Shown: piece by piece, positions 25,982 through 36,181 of the stretch
Layout: every line of letters begins with the position of its first letter
Numbering within the stretch: position 1 is the stretch's first letter
Origin: Actinostola sp. cb2023
Lineage: Eukaryota; Cnidaria; Anthozoa; Actiniaria; Actinostolidae
Length of the DNA stretch: 64,000 bases
NCBI GenBank assembly: GCA_033675265.1
Contig: JAUJYZ010000277.1
Span: 113,501 to 177,500, forward strand
Direction of reading: 5' to 3'
Made by a program: the position numbers and the translations under genes
Notes under the pieces: generated by a model
The model's database searches: none
Seen by the model: only the letters and a program-made list of their open reading frames with translations
What the model was told of the DNA's origin: nothing

Positions 25982-26839
25982 CGAGATGCGATGGTCGCTG
26001 TCCAAAGTATCGCGGGCGAGCGTGGAAACGAGGCATATTCGGGCAAGAATGTAATCAAACAAATCCTTTTCATCGTAAGAAAATGATAAAAGCTCCATAT
26101 TTTGTGCGATATTGCCTTTCCACGAAGAAATCAAGTGTCTCACCTGTTTCTTTACGATGTCAACAATGCATTACTGTAGTGTTTTTGGCTGTGAAAACTG
26201 TGAAAACACCGAACATTAAATTGGCTTGTGTGAACGGGCTGTATTTTACTGAAGTTGTAGATAGTACGGTGCATGAGTGAGATTTTTAGTCCAGCCAGTC
26301 TTTAAGTTAGTGATTTATAATGGTAAATGAATGTTATCTTGGTGATGTTTCTTTGCAATTTGTTCATATCACGATTTTCTTTGCCAAGACTGGATGGCGG
26401 CTAAATATGATCAACAAGTTTTTTTATTGTATAAATAAACCTTTCTATTATTGTACCGCGTTGGTATTCCCAAGTACGAGAGATATTCTTTCAAATCAGG
26501 CAGTGTACTGTTTAAAAAACGTAGAGTTTACTTGTTAGTTCTACGGAAAATTGTGTTACCTGGGACATCGAGTTGTATCTTACGTTCGGTGTTCAGTTCA
26601 CAGCCAAAAACACTACAAGAATGCCAAGTCATTGCTATACAGGCGGCTGATACATTGTTGACATCGTAAAGAAACAGGTGAGACACTTGAATTCTTCGTG
26701 GAAAGGCAATATCGCACAAAATATGGAGCTTTTATCATTTTCTTACGATGAAAAGGATTTTTTTGATTACATTCTTGCCCGAATATGCCTCGTTTCCACG
26801 CTCGCCCGCGATACTTTGGACAGCGACCATCGCATCTCG
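25982..26839. mobile_element. 858-bp fold-back with THAP-like N-terminus in each arm
   Basis: The arms (about 235 bp or more) are inverted copies beginning CGAGATGCGATGGTCGCTGT and running through GCGGGCGAGCGTGGAAACGA. Each arm contains a short ATG frame of the form M-x-x-C-S-V-F-G-C-E. This resembles the start of a THAP zinc finger, the DNA-binding domain of P-element-type transposases. The frames stop early and the rest of the domain is not visible. It is best read as a non-autonomous fold-back that keeps transposase 5' sequence. The THAP reading is tentative. Confidence 0.55.
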
Positions 26840-26876
26840 GAAATCATCTATTAGCTATATACCGAATACCAATAAT

Positions 26877-26960
26877 AATAATAATATAATAATATAACTT
26901 TATTTAAACACGGTGGACCCATCAGGATTTTACAAAGAAATATGATAAAATATTTCTATC
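26877..26960. repeat. Retroelement-type tail remnant
   Basis: AATAATAATAATATAATAAT followed by ATAACTTTATTTAAACACGG looks like the complement of a short retroelement 3' end (AATAAAGTTAT plus a microsatellite tail). Only the tail is recognisable. Confidence 0.35.
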
Positions 26961-26976
26961 ATAAACCATTTCTAAT

Positions 26977-27191
26977 CATAAACCATAGAAGCTGAGACCG
27001 CAAGGATGGATGGGAAATCAGTTCATGAGCTGCATTACATACAGATATATATTCAATGTTCTGTGTAGTACTACATTTTTGTATGTAAAGCTATTTACTA
27101 CGATCCCACAAGTCTGGATGAAAAGGTCGACGATTTTAAGATATTATTTGAGTTGTAATCATGATTTTTAACCCGACAGCGATTACGTAAT
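26977..27191 (+). mobile_element. MITE family A, copy 2 (left end lost)
   Basis: Shares the body ATAGAAGCTGAGACCGCAAG then GATGGATGGGAAATCAGTTC with the copy at 51503. It ends in AACCCGACAGCGATTACGTA, a mutated form of the family's right end; the left inverted end is missing. Confidence 0.8.
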
Positions 27192-27261
27192 CTGGTGTAT
27201 TCGTCGGGTTGTCTAAGAAAAAGCGTTTACTAGGTAACCGCCCGATTTCAATACTTATTAT

Positions 27262-27458
27262 ATACAAGCATCTAGAGTTCCAGACTTCCGGTACGCACGC
27301 AATGCATTATGAGATTATTACAAAGGAAAAGTGAGCACCAATTCTAGACACAGGGAGCCCAAACTATGTTTTTGCTCACTTGGTGCTCACTTTTCCTTTG
27401 TAATAATCTCACAATACATTGCGCGCGTACCGGAACTGGAAGTCTGGAACTGCTTGTA
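27262..27458. mobile_element. Short hairpin MITE
   Basis: GTTCCAGACTTCCGGTACGC and the following GAGATTATTACAAAGGAAAA-type arm are mirrored on the right after a 40-bp centre; the arms are about 70 bp. Non-coding. Confidence 0.75.
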
Positions 27459-27585
27459 TTCAATTCCCGACGTTGCAAAGCATCGAGCTGGCGACCTACT
27501 TCATAACCCTAGTGCGCACCGAGAACGTGAAATAATCTATGCGCAGTCAATAGTTTTAGAATAATAGAAGTAATGTTTCAAAGCC

Positions 27586-27590
27586 GAGAA
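27586..27590 (+). repeat. Target-site duplication, left (GAGAA)
   Basis: GAGAA directly before the left end of the Polinton is repeated directly after its right end (41670-41674). Polintons usually duplicate 6 bp; here only 5 bp match. Confidence 0.7.
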
Positions 27591-27748
27591 AGTAGATAGC
27601 AGTGGCCGATTCGAGCTCACTTTTGCGTAATCTACGACTAAATGATCCATCATATTTTGAATAAAAGTATATGATGTCCTTATTTCAACAATAGTGGATT
27701 TTAATTTAGTATAACCTATCTCGAAAAATCCGTTATGTTAAACCAAAT

Positions 27749-27960
27749 ATGTTAAACCCAAAAACTATGGTATAAAGTAGGTGCGTTTATTTTTTATTGT
27801 TCAGAAATAGTACTTTACATAGTAAACATCTCATAATACCATAAAATATGTTAAACTCGAAAACTGTGGTATAAAGTAGGTGCGTTTATTTTTTATTGTT
27901 CAGAAAATAGTGGATTCATCTAATATTATTATCAAATTAATCCCTGGGGGTGCGTTTATT
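27749..27960. repeat. Direct repeats inside the TIR
   Basis: Positions 27749-27810 and 27848-27910 are about 90% alike (ATGTTAAAC..GAAAACT then GGTATAAAGTAGGTGCGTTT). A third core, GGTGCGTTTATT, is at 27949-27960. The same set is present in the right TIR. Repeated sites near the ends could be binding sites for integrase, terminal protein or a transcription factor; that role is inference. Confidence 0.85.
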
Positions 27961-27969
27961 ATTAAAAAA

Positions 27970-27993
27970 AATTATAGTATAGAATAGTATATA
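27970..27993 (+). promoter_or_regulatory. Start-proximal AT-rich promoter motif
   Basis: TATAGTATAGAATAGTATAT directly abuts the ATG at 27994 and, in the other TIR, the ATG at 41266. Similar TATA(G)TATA-type motifs sit within about 25 bases of nearly every start codon of the element (32744, 34017, 34668, 35467, 35917, 36182, 36627, 37655, 38325, 39035). It is a probable virus-style promoter giving very short leaders. Confidence 0.6.
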
Positions 27994-30900
27994 ATGAGCT
28001 CGACATTGAAAAAGAATATAAACCCAATTAAAAAACCTATTAAAAAACAACCAAAAACATTTTTTATGTCTAGTAATCTTTTAGATCAAGTAGTACCTGA
28101 AATAAAACAACCAATTCTAAAACCAACTAAGAGGTTTCAACCATCATCATTGAAACATATGGCTAAAAAGATTGCTAGCTTAGTTAAAAATCAGTTGAAT
28201 AAATTTGCTGATTGGATTATATCGTATGTACCGAAAGATATTAAAAAAAAGTTAATACAAGGGTTGAAGCTTTGAAAAAGGAAGTCAATAATATCTATGA
28301 CAATCTCAAAGTACCTGCGACTAAAGCTAAGCAGAAAAATTCTGCATTAAAAGGATTTCTGAAATCTTACAGAATAAAAGGAGAGGTAAAAACAGACTCG
28401 AAAACCTTTCTAGAAAACAGCAAACAGGATGTTATCAACCTTCTAAAACATCATGAAAAGCCTATCAAGATGAAGTTTCTCTTAGAGTGTGAATTTTATA
28501 AGATGGACAAAAAGGAGAAGGTTTACACATATGGATATTTTCATTCAACGATCGAGATAGTTACAGAGTCGACCAATCTGGATGAGGTTTACAATCGTTT
28601 TAAGGATCAGATCTTAGAAAAGGTTGATAACTTCCAAAATCAAGGTTCTGGATGGATTTTTAAGAAAGTTGTTAACTTAGATATAAATATTGATAAATAT
28701 AAACCAATTTCTGGAAAATCTTATATAGAGCTCCCTAGAATATTAAAAAGGAAAGAAGCGATAGTTAATACAAAAAATGAAGATAATCAATGTTTTAAAT
28801 GGGCTATGACTAATGCTATATTTCCAATAAAAAAAAATTCAGAAAGAATCTCAAAAGTTTTGAAAGCAAACGCAGAGAAATTAAACTGGAATGGTCTTGA
28901 TTTCCCAGTACAAGTTGATAAAATATGTATTTTTGAGAAGAATAATACCAAGTATAGAGTCAATGTCTATGGTTATCAAGATGATGAAGTATATCCACTT
29001 CGGATTAGTAAAAAAAAATATTAGAGAACAAACAATAAATCTGCTTCTAATTTCAAACGATAAGACCAACCATTACTGTTGGATTAAGAGTATGTCAAGA
29101 CTGTGTTCAGCACAGATTAATAAAAACGGTCATGGATTATATTTCTGTGAAAGATGCCTCAATAGTTTCAAAACAGAGAAGTCCCTTAAAAAGCATTCTG
29201 AATACTGTAAAAACCAAGATGCTATTAAAATAACATTACCAAAGAAAGGTACCATGCTAAAGTTTAAGAATTATAACAACAGTATGAGAGTACCATTTGT
29301 GATTTATGCAGATTTCGAATGCTTCACAGAAAATATATCTTCATGCCAACCTGATGAAGGTAGATCGTATACCGAGAAGTATCAAAAACATAAACCTTCA
29401 GGCTACTGTTTCATGATAAAATGTTATGATGATAAGCTGTATAAACCAGAGATGGTAAGGTATACTGCTAAGAGTGATGGTGAGGATATAGGTCAACATT
29501 TTGTGAACTCAATAGAAAAGTCTGTTAGAGGATTATATTCAAAGTTCAACTACAATAAGAAGGTAAAAATGACAGCAAAGGATAATAGAAACTATAAGAA
29601 AGCAACTGAGTGCCACATTTGTGAAAAAGAGTTAGGAAAAGATAAGGTATTAGACCACGACCACCTTACAGGAAGGTATCGTGGAGCGGCTCATAATGAT
29701 TGCAACCTAAATTATAAAATACCTAAACACATCCCAGTGATATTTCATAATCTTTCTGGGTACGACGCTCATCTATTCATAAAAAACCTAGGAGTTACAG
29801 ATGGTAAAGTGGATTGTATACCAAACAATGAGGAAAAGTATATATCTTTCAAAAAAGAGATAATAGTGGATACATTCATAAACAAGGATGGAAAAACATG
29901 TAACATAAAACGTGAAATACGATTCATAGATAGTTTCAAGTTCATGTCAATGGGTCTTGATTCGTTAGTTGGGAATCTTAAGAAAGAACAATTCAGAAAT
30001 ATGGGTATGTTCTATTACGGAGAGAAGCTTGATCTATTACTGATGAAAGGGGTGTATCCATATGACTATGTCAATCGGTTGGAGAAGCTAAATGAAACAT
30101 GTCTTCCACCAAAAGATGCATTCTATTCAAAGTTGAATGATAGCGATATTTCAGACGATTCCTATAGACACGCACAGAAAGTATGGAAAACATTCAAAAT
30201 AAAAAATATGAGAGAATACCACAATCTCTATCTGATATCTGATGTTGTCCTACTACTAGCCGACGTATTTGAGAATTTTAGAGATGTCTGTATGAAAAAC
30301 TATAAATTAGATCCTGCATGGTACTACACCTGTCCTGGTTTAAGTTGGGATTCTATGCTTAAGATGACTAAGATTAACCTTGAATTGTTAAGTGATGCTG
30401 ACATGGTTCTTATGATTGAAAAAGGGATTCGTGGTGGTGTTTCTATGATTTCAAAAAGATATGCTAAAGCTAATAACAAGTATATGAAAAAAATTATGAT
30501 AAAACTCAAAAATCAACATTCATAAAATATCTAGATGCCAACAACCTCTATGGATGGGCCATGAGTGAAAAATTACCCACACATGGGTTTAGATGGATGA
30601 ATAAATTAGAGATTAAGAGCTGGAAGAAACACCCATGCATCCTAGAAGTAGATCTAGAGTATCCAGTCGAATTACACAACTTGCATAACGGATACCCACT
30701 AGCTCCAGAAAGGTTAATGATTAACAAAGTTGAAAAACTAGTTCCAAATCTTGGTGATAAGAAAAATTATGTAATTCACCATCAAACATTAAAACTATAT
30801 GAGAGCCTCGGATTGAAGATAACAAAAATTCATAGAGGTGTAACATTCCAGGAATCAGACTGGTTGAAAAAGTATATCAGTCTTAACACAGATCTTAGAA

Positions 30901-31709
30901 CAAAAGCAACAAACGATTTTGAAAAAGATTTCTTCAAATTAATGAACAACAGTGTATTTGGAAAAACGATGGAAAACATTAGAAACAGACAAGATATAAA
31001 ACTAGTAACAAATGAAAAGCAGGCAAGCAAATTAATTAACCAACCAAACTATAAAAAACGAACCATATTCTCAGAAAACCTAGTTGCCATCCATATGACA
31101 AAAACAGAATTAGTATTCAATAAACCAATCTATCTTGGAATGAGCATCTTAGATCTATCAAAGACGTTGATGTATGACTTCCATTATAACTATATCAAAA
31201 ATAAGTATCAAGAGAAAGCACAACTATTATTTACTGATACAGACAGTCTGATGTATGAAATAGAAACAAAAGATTTTTATAAAGACATTGAAAAAGATAT
31301 TGAAACAAAGTTTGACACATCCAACTATCCAGAAAACCATAGTGGAATCAAAGAAAGAGTAAATAAAAAAGTAATAGGGATGATGAAAGACGAGACATGT
31401 GGAGAAGAAGTAACTGAATTTGTAGGTCTTAGAGCTAAGTTATACGCATATAAAACAGATGATGAAAAAATTGGAAAACGTTGTAAGGGTGTTAAAAGGT
31501 CAGTAGTAAAAAATGAGATCACATTTGACGACTATAAAAAATGTCTATTCGAAGGTCAAAAAGTCATGAGAAAGATGAATGTAATCAGAAGTCACAAACA
31601 TACTATTTATACTGAAACGGTTAATAAAATAGCATTATCTAGAGATGATGACAAACGAAATATTCAAGCGGATGGTATTCATACCCTAGCTATTGGTTTC
31701 AAACAATAG
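27994..31709 (+). CDS. polB: Polinton DNA polymerase B, protein-primed type (three frame breaks)
   Basis: Replicates the element. Four frames in succession (27994-28275, to 29024, to 30525, to 31709) together cover about 1,240 codons, the length expected for Polinton PolB. The N-terminal part is lysine-rich and poorly conserved. The third frame has a C-x2-C...C zinc-finger-like segment near 29145, exonuclease motif I (ADFE, 29308-29319), an endonuclease-VII-like insert (CHIC...DHDH...CN, 29610-29710), motif II (FHNLSGYDAH, about 29743-29772) and motif III (LYLISDVV, about 30226). The fourth has polymerase motif A just before its first ATG (DANNLYG, about 30534), motif B (NNSVFG, about 30945) and motif C (DTDS, about 31236-31247). 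Frame changes lie at an A8 run (28243-28250, -1), an A9 run (29010-29018, +1) and an A7 run (30487-30493, -1). All catalytic motifs are present on one side or the other, so decay looks slight, or the breaks are run-length errors. Confidence 0.94.
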
Positions 31710-32703
31710 AATCATACAGTATCAGGTGGTAGCTGAGTATCTTCGGAACAACTTGTAACTGTAACTCCTCTCTAACAAAATTACGTTTTGGGGCCCCATC
31801 AGAGAGGTAATATAATACAGGTTGATCAGATGATACTACAGTTCGTGATATATCATATATACCCATTGACCATATAGGATCAGTGGCACGATGTTTATCA
31901 CCACCTTCCAGCTCACCAGGAGCATAGAGATATCTAACTTTCACACCTGCTGGGAGTCTATCTTCTTTTAATCCAACAGGTCTTTTATAATTCACATAGG
32001 TTTCATCAACCTCTTTTAATTTTATAGCATCAATCGGTGTTTTACCAGTAATTCTTTTAACACCACTGTTTATACTTTGTATGACAGCTGGCATTCTATT
32101 AACCCATTCACGGGATCTTTCATTATTTTCCATTATCATTTCTTTAGCATACTGGTGGCTAAATAGTTTCTCAGCAATGGTTCGATTAGCGCGCTCAACT
32201 AGTGATTGTGCTCTATGATTTCCAGCTTCAGATCTCTGTATGGTGGTATCTTTTTTATTAAATATCTTTGTCACTTCACCCATAAATTCTGAGCCAGAAT
32301 CTACTATTATGGTTTTAGGGTATTGTAATTTTCGAGAATATATTTTATTGAAAGCTTTAGATACTTCTTTTGAAAACTTAGACGTCAAGGGTTCTGCATC
32401 TGTATACCTACTAGCTATATCAACTACTACAAGAGCATATTTGTATATCTTTCTTTTAAAAGTGTCATGTGGTAGAAATAATAAGTCTGCCTGATGTATT
32501 TTATTTGGTTTTGAAATAGACCAATGATACCGTGGGATATAGTTTGGATGTGGTAAATAGATCTGCCACAACGCTTGCCTATATAACCACTTATTGGTGA
32601 TATCTTTATCAATTTTGGTCGCATCAGAGAGTTTATTTATAGCATCATAACCTTTCCAATAACCTTTAGGACTATAGTACGTTTTTGATAACCTCATTTC
32701 CAT
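31699..32703 (-). CDS. int: Polinton integrase (retroviral DDE type)
   Basis: 334 residues, one intact frame. It inserts the element by the retroviral DDE strand-transfer reaction. The catalytic triad is readable as D73 (HQADLLFL), D135 (VDSGSEF) and E170 (SLVERANRT), with 34 residues between the last two. The C-terminal part (from about 235) has the KVRYLYAPG...YYLSDG segment typical of the SH3/chromo-like DNA-binding end of Polinton integrases. No clear HHCC finger is seen at the N-terminus. It overlaps the 3' end of polB by 11 bp tail-to-tail and starts 40 bp from the divergent major capsid gene. The start is the ATG at 32703; a second in-frame ATG lies two codons on. Confidence 0.95.
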   Translation of the reverse strand: MEMRLSKTYYSPKGYWKGYDAINKLSDATKIDKDITNKWLYRQALWQIYLPHPNYIPRYHWSISKPNKIHQADLLFLPHDTFKRKIYKYALVVVDIASRYTDAEPLTSKFSKEVSKAFNKIYSRKLQYPKTIIVDSGSEFMGEVTKIFNKKDTTIQRSEAGNHRAQSLVERANRTIAEKLFSHQYAKEMIMENNERSREWVNRMPAVIQSINSGVKRITGKTPIDAIKLKEVDETYVNYKRPVGLKEDRLPAGVKVRYLYAPGELEGGDKHRATDPIWSMGIYDISRTVVSSDQPVLYYLSDGAPKRNFVREELQLQVVPKILSYHLILYDSIV

Positions 32704-32743
32704 AATAATATATAAAACAATATTCTTTTATAATATTATATAA
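32704..32743. promoter_or_regulatory. Divergent promoter, integrase / major capsid protein
   Basis: These 40 AT-only-rich bases separate two start codons pointing outward. TATATTATTATGG faces the integrase and ATATTATATAAATG faces the capsid gene. Any promoters for both must fit here or inside the neighbouring coding sequence. Confidence 0.55.
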
Positions 32744-33988
32744 ATGACGCAATCTATTTCTGAAATTTTAGATGTAAATCGACAATACAAACAACCATTT
32801 GGTTTAAAAGCTGATAGAACCGTTCATCGTGTTACTTTCAACCCAAGCACAGCTAATCCCGGAGAGACCCTGTATGTTCATATACCTAAATTAAGTGATA
32901 ATATTGTATACGTACCAGAGTCAATAGGATTACTTTTCAAACTAAACCTAGCTGCCACTGGTCATGCAAATAACACAGTGGTTAACAACCTAGGGAGAGC
33001 ACTTAAGTCGCGTATGAGGGTTCTTTATGGCGGAGAAACTTTACAAGACACCCATCGTATTGATCTGTATGAAACCTATAACGACTTATTCTTATCGAAA
33101 AGAGAACGTGAAAATATGTTGATGGAAGGTATTAGTTCTGTCAATATGAGAAAACTTAGAACAGCCTCAGGTGATAAAGTAACCACTGATGCTAAGGATG
33201 TAGTATTAGGAGCTGTTTATGGTGATAAATATCGGTTACCATTAAATCACAGTATTTTAGATAATCATGGGATATTCTATGCAAAGGGTCTTTCTAATAA
33301 TCTATTATTTGAGATTACTCTTCCAGAAAGCGGAAATATTGTGATCACATCTGATAATACAAAACCATATACATACAGTCTTTCAAATATTGAGTTAGAA
33401 TACACTTGTATTAATAGTGATTACCTAGCTCGGGAAGCTCTTTCTTCATATCAAGTCGGTAAAGGGTTCTATTATGAAAACGTGCTTCTACACAGGACAT
33501 TCATAGTTAATAAAGCAACAGACTCTGTGATTAACGAGCATGTAAATATACCAAGAAGGTCAATGAGTGGAATTCTTTGTTTGTTTGTAGAACCTTATAC
33601 AGTAGGCACAAGAGACTCTGAAAAGTATATAAACCCTGGATTAACCCAAGTGAATGTGAATATCGATGGTATACCTAATAAATTATTCTCGAAAGGTATG
33701 GTTCAAACAGATTTTTGGAATTCAATTAGAGGAAGGCTTGGTGAAACAGATAATGTAACCCAGAAAGATTTCTATAGTGATAAATTCGCTCTTTGGATCA
33801 ATTTGAAAACAAACCCGGATAATAATATTCATGGAAATGGTCTTCTTCTAAATTCAACAAAAGACGGTGTTATGCTTAATTTTAATAGAACAGTTGGGGG
33901 ATCTGGTAATATAACATGTCATATGTTTGTTATCGCTGATGCTCTTATGGAAATTCAAGACGGTAATTTAAAAGCAATATTATATTAA
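32744..33988 (+). CDS. Major capsid protein (hexon-like, double jelly-roll)
   Basis: 414 residues, intact. Its pattern matches the short Polinton/adintovirus hexon. It has an N-terminal RVTFNPSTANPGETLYVHIP and an LPESIGLLF-like strand (VPESIGLLFKL), then LGRALKSRMRVLYGGETLQD, LFLSKRERENMLMEGI, NHSILDNHGIFYAKGLSNN, SLSNIELEYTCI and a C-terminal HMFVIADALMEIQDG. Capsid proteins of this class assemble trimeric double-jelly-roll hexons into an icosahedral shell. I assign it from remembered motif order, not from a search. It is the best-preserved structural gene here and stands just ahead of the packaging ATPase, as in related elements. Confidence 0.85.
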   Translation: MTQSISEILDVNRQYKQPFGLKADRTVHRVTFNPSTANPGETLYVHIPKLSDNIVYVPESIGLLFKLNLAATGHANNTVVNNLGRALKSRMRVLYGGETLQDTHRIDLYETYNDLFLSKRERENMLMEGISSVNMRKLRTASGDKVTTDAKDVVLGAVYGDKYRLPLNHSILDNHGIFYAKGLSNNLLFEITLPESGNIVITSDNTKPYTYSLSNIELEYTCINSDYLAREALSSYQVGKGFYYENVLLHRTFIVNKATDSVINEHVNIPRRSMSGILCLFVEPYTVGTRDSEKYINPGLTQVNVNIDGIPNKLFSKGMVQTDFWNSIRGRLGETDNVTQKDFYSDKFALWINLKTNPDNNIHGNGLLLNSTKDGVMLNFNRTVGGSGNITCHMFVIADALMEIQDGNLKAILY

Positions 33989-34016
33989 AGTAATATTCAC
34001 TATTAATTATATATAA

Positions 34017-34644
34017 ATGGAGGAGCTGAAAGATAAGATTCCATTTCACTGTATTATTACAGGCCCTACTAACTGTGGTAAAACACAATATTTAGTCGAT
34101 TTACTAAGACATGCGTATAGAAATATTTTTGAATACATTATTCTTATTTGCCCGACCTATTCTAAAAATAAAACGTATCATGGTTTTGGTCATAACGATC
34201 CTAGATTTATAGTTCTATCACCTGATTCAGAAGATGAAAATGAGATAAATAATCTACTTTCATGTTGTCAAACAGTATTCTCAGGGTATAATTCTCTTGT
34301 CATTCTCGACGATTGTTCTTTTTCAAAAGATCTCAAACAGAGGAGTAACAATTTTATTAGACTAGCATTCTCAGGTAGACATGAAAATATATCGGTGTGG
34401 GTTTTAACAACAGTTGACAGCCATAAGTAAGCCATTTCGTGAAAACGTAGCCTGTATAATTTCCTTCTTCACACCCTATAATTTATCTAATCAATTATTA
34501 TTTGACGAATATGGTGGTAGCCTAGATCTTGAAACAAGAAAAGAATTTATGAGGTTATTGAAATCAGAAAAGTATGCTAGAATATGCTTTTGTTTACGGT
34601 TTCCATTTAACAACTATTTGGAATTTCCAAGCGTTACTATTTAA
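34017..34644 (+). CDS. Packaging ATPase (FtsK/A32-like), one frame break
   Basis: This enzyme drives genome packaging into capsids. The first frame (34017-34430) has Walker A GPTNCGKT (residues 16-23) and Walker B SLVILDD (93-99). The second (open through 34644) has the conserved C-terminal ISKPFRENVACIISFFTPYN block. The switch is near 34406-34411, just after the sensor-like VWVLT segment, where the two frames overlap. It is consistent with loss of two bases or gain of one in an ACAACA stretch. Together the pieces span about 209 codons, the usual size. Starts 28 bp after the capsid gene. Confidence 0.9.
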
Positions 34645-34667
34645 ATATATGTATATATAGTATAATA

Positions 34668-35258
34668 ATGACTTCAATTCTAGATGAGTATATGGATGCT
34701 GAAAAATTAGATACTATCCCAGAAGAACCTGTAGTAGTGGAAAAGAAAGGACGAAAGAAGAAAGTACCTGTTAATAAAGGTGATGACTTAGAGGTAGAGG
34801 AGAGGCGCGAACAATTGTGTATTCTTTCGGTGCTTGGTACTATAGATCAATACACGGGAATTAGAATGTCCCTTGGTGATGTTAAGAGGTTATCGATTAT
34901 TGATGTTAATAAATATTATAACAGATATCAGCTTATTATGGGGAATATGGTAACAAATAGCTTAGTTAATGGTTGTATTGAGGGTTTTGTTGAAGCTATT
35001 GCTTATGCGGTTCCTATCGATAATAAAAATGAGCTTTGTAATGATCTTAAAAACAATGAAATGCTACGACAGGAGTTGAATAATGCAGCTGGATTTGCAA
35101 TTTTACGAGGTGGTAGATTTGTGGCTCTCTCCAGTTGCTTACTTCAAATAGGAAAACATATTAAAATTACCAATGGTGATGATAATTGGTTACCACCTGT
35201 AATAACACAAGATGATCAGGTTAACAATATTATTGATAAAACTCTTGATTTGTCTTAA
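34668..35258 (+). CDS. Polinton protein of unknown function, 196 aa
   Basis: An intact frame 23 bp after the ATPase, preceded by TATATATAGTATAATA. It has an acidic and lysine-rich N-terminus (KKGRKKKVPV at 26-35, possibly nuclear or DNA-binding), then a helical region beginning LCILSVLGTIDQYTGIRMSL and a GFAILRGGRFVALSSCLL segment. I do not recognise the family with confidence; its place between ATPase and small membrane proteins suggests a virion role. Confidence 0.7.
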   Translation: MTSILDEYMDAEKLDTIPEEPVVVEKKGRKKKVPVNKGDDLEVEERREQLCILSVLGTIDQYTGIRMSLGDVKRLSIIDVNKYYNRYQLIMGNMVTNSLVNGCIEGFVEAIAYAVPIDNKNELCNDLKNNEMLRQELNNAAGFAILRGGRFVALSSCLLQIGKHIKITNGDDNWLPPVITQDDQVNNIIDKTLDLS

Positions 35259-35425
35259 GAACCTCTTGAACATCTCTTGAGCATCTCTTGAGCACCTCTT
35301 GAGCACCTCTTGAGCACCTCTTGAGCACCTCTTGAGCACCTCTTGAACATCTTAAGCATCTCTTGAGCATCTCTTGAGCATCTCTTAAGCACCTCTTAAG
35401 CAGTCTTAAGCAGAGTCTTGAGCAT
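35253..35425. repeat. 11-bp minisatellite inside the Polinton
   Basis: About 15 copies of CCTCTTGAGCA (variants CATCTCTTGAG, CTCTTAAGC, CTTGAACAT) fill the space after the 196-residue gene. CTTGAG and CTTAAG are near- or fully palindromic. The array is intergenic and GC-richer than the rest of the element. Confidence 0.92.
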
Positions 35426-35466
35426 TTGTTATAATTTTATTTTATAATCTAGAAGTATAGAATAAA

Positions 35467-35873
35467 ATGTCTGAAAACGATACTAAGGTTGACCAAATCA
35501 CCAGAGAACCAGATTACCCCATCAAGAAAACCAAGGATCCTAAAAAAGTGATGGCGGGGAAAAGACTGGTCGAATACCATAAGAAGGCTAAGAAAGCTCT
35601 TGAAGTAGAAAGAACTCGGATTGATAATGATGATGTTGAAGAAGATGCTGTTGAAGGTGGATATAGTAGGTTGATACCTGAAATATCACTAACGACAGCC
35701 CTTTCATTAGCCGGAATCATATTAACAGGTATAGACCTTTATTTTAGATTTTATAAAAAAACGAAGTTGTTACATCGATAAAGAAATCTCCTAAAATGGA
35801 AAACAATGAAGTGAACAATGTTAAACCACAAACTAAATCTCAAATTCCGGTACCTAGAATTGGTATGGAATAA
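35467..35873 (+). CDS. Small single-pass membrane protein, probable frame break
   Basis: The first frame (35467-35781) gives 104 residues: a charged N-terminus (VAGKRLVEYHKKAKKALEVE-like) and a membrane helix LTTALSLAGIILTGIDLYF near the end. An A7 run (35755-35761) follows directly. In the -1 frame the sequence stays open to TAA at 35871-35873 (a polar, proline-rich tail), so the original gene probably ended there. The pattern (acidic centre, then YSRLIPEISL and a helix) resembles small Polinton membrane proteins, but I name no function. Confidence 0.65.
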
Positions 35874-35916
35874 AAAAATATATAAGAAATATTATCTATG
35901 ATAATATATATATAAC

Positions 35917-36144
35917 ATGTCAGGAATTGAAAACAAATTGATTAAATCAGTAACGGATGCTGCTGTAGTTGTTGGAATCGCTGCAGTAATTGGTTATGTC
36001 GGAAAAAAGGCTATGAAAGAATCATTCATCAACGACCCTAGTAGTAGTCTAACAAATTATGGAAAATGGGTGCTAGTACTATCTGGAAGCATGTATGTTA
36101 AACAATATCTTGAAGATCAAAAAATTCTTCCAAAATCACTCTAA
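35917..36144 (+). CDS. Small conserved Polinton membrane protein, 75 aa
   Basis: Intact frame with two hydrophobic helices (AAVVVGIAAVIGYVGKKAMK and GKWVLVLSGSMYVKQYLEDQ) joined by a DPSSSLTNYGK loop and ending QKILP-K. I recall the same layout in Polintons of other invertebrates; function unknown, probably virion membrane or minor structural. Preceded by ATATATATATAAC. Confidence 0.72.
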   Translation: MSGIENKLIKSVTDAAVVVGIAAVIGYVGKKAMKESFINDPSSSLTNYGKWVLVLSGSMYVKQYLEDQKILPKSL

Positions 36145-36181
36145 TCATTTAAAATAATAAGTTCTTAGTTAATAATATAGA

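Larger units (their letters stand above)
27591..27998. repeat. Polinton left terminal inverted repeat
   Basis: 408 bp, the exact complement of 41262-41669 except for one base (27964: A here, T in the right copy). It includes the ATG and next two bases of the left-most gene; similarity drops sharply just beyond. Two 60-bp direct repeats and a third GGTGCGTTTATT lie within it. Confidence 0.96.

Noticed and set aside
27994..28275. A separate 93-codon gene at the left end of the Polinton
   Set aside because: The frame continues into the polymerase by a -1 change at an A8 run and its C-terminal part resembles the N-terminus of Polinton polymerases, so it is better read as the start of polB.
32240..32494. 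84-codon + strand frame within the integrase gene
   Set aside because: Shadow of the integrase, which has its full catalytic triad on the other strand.
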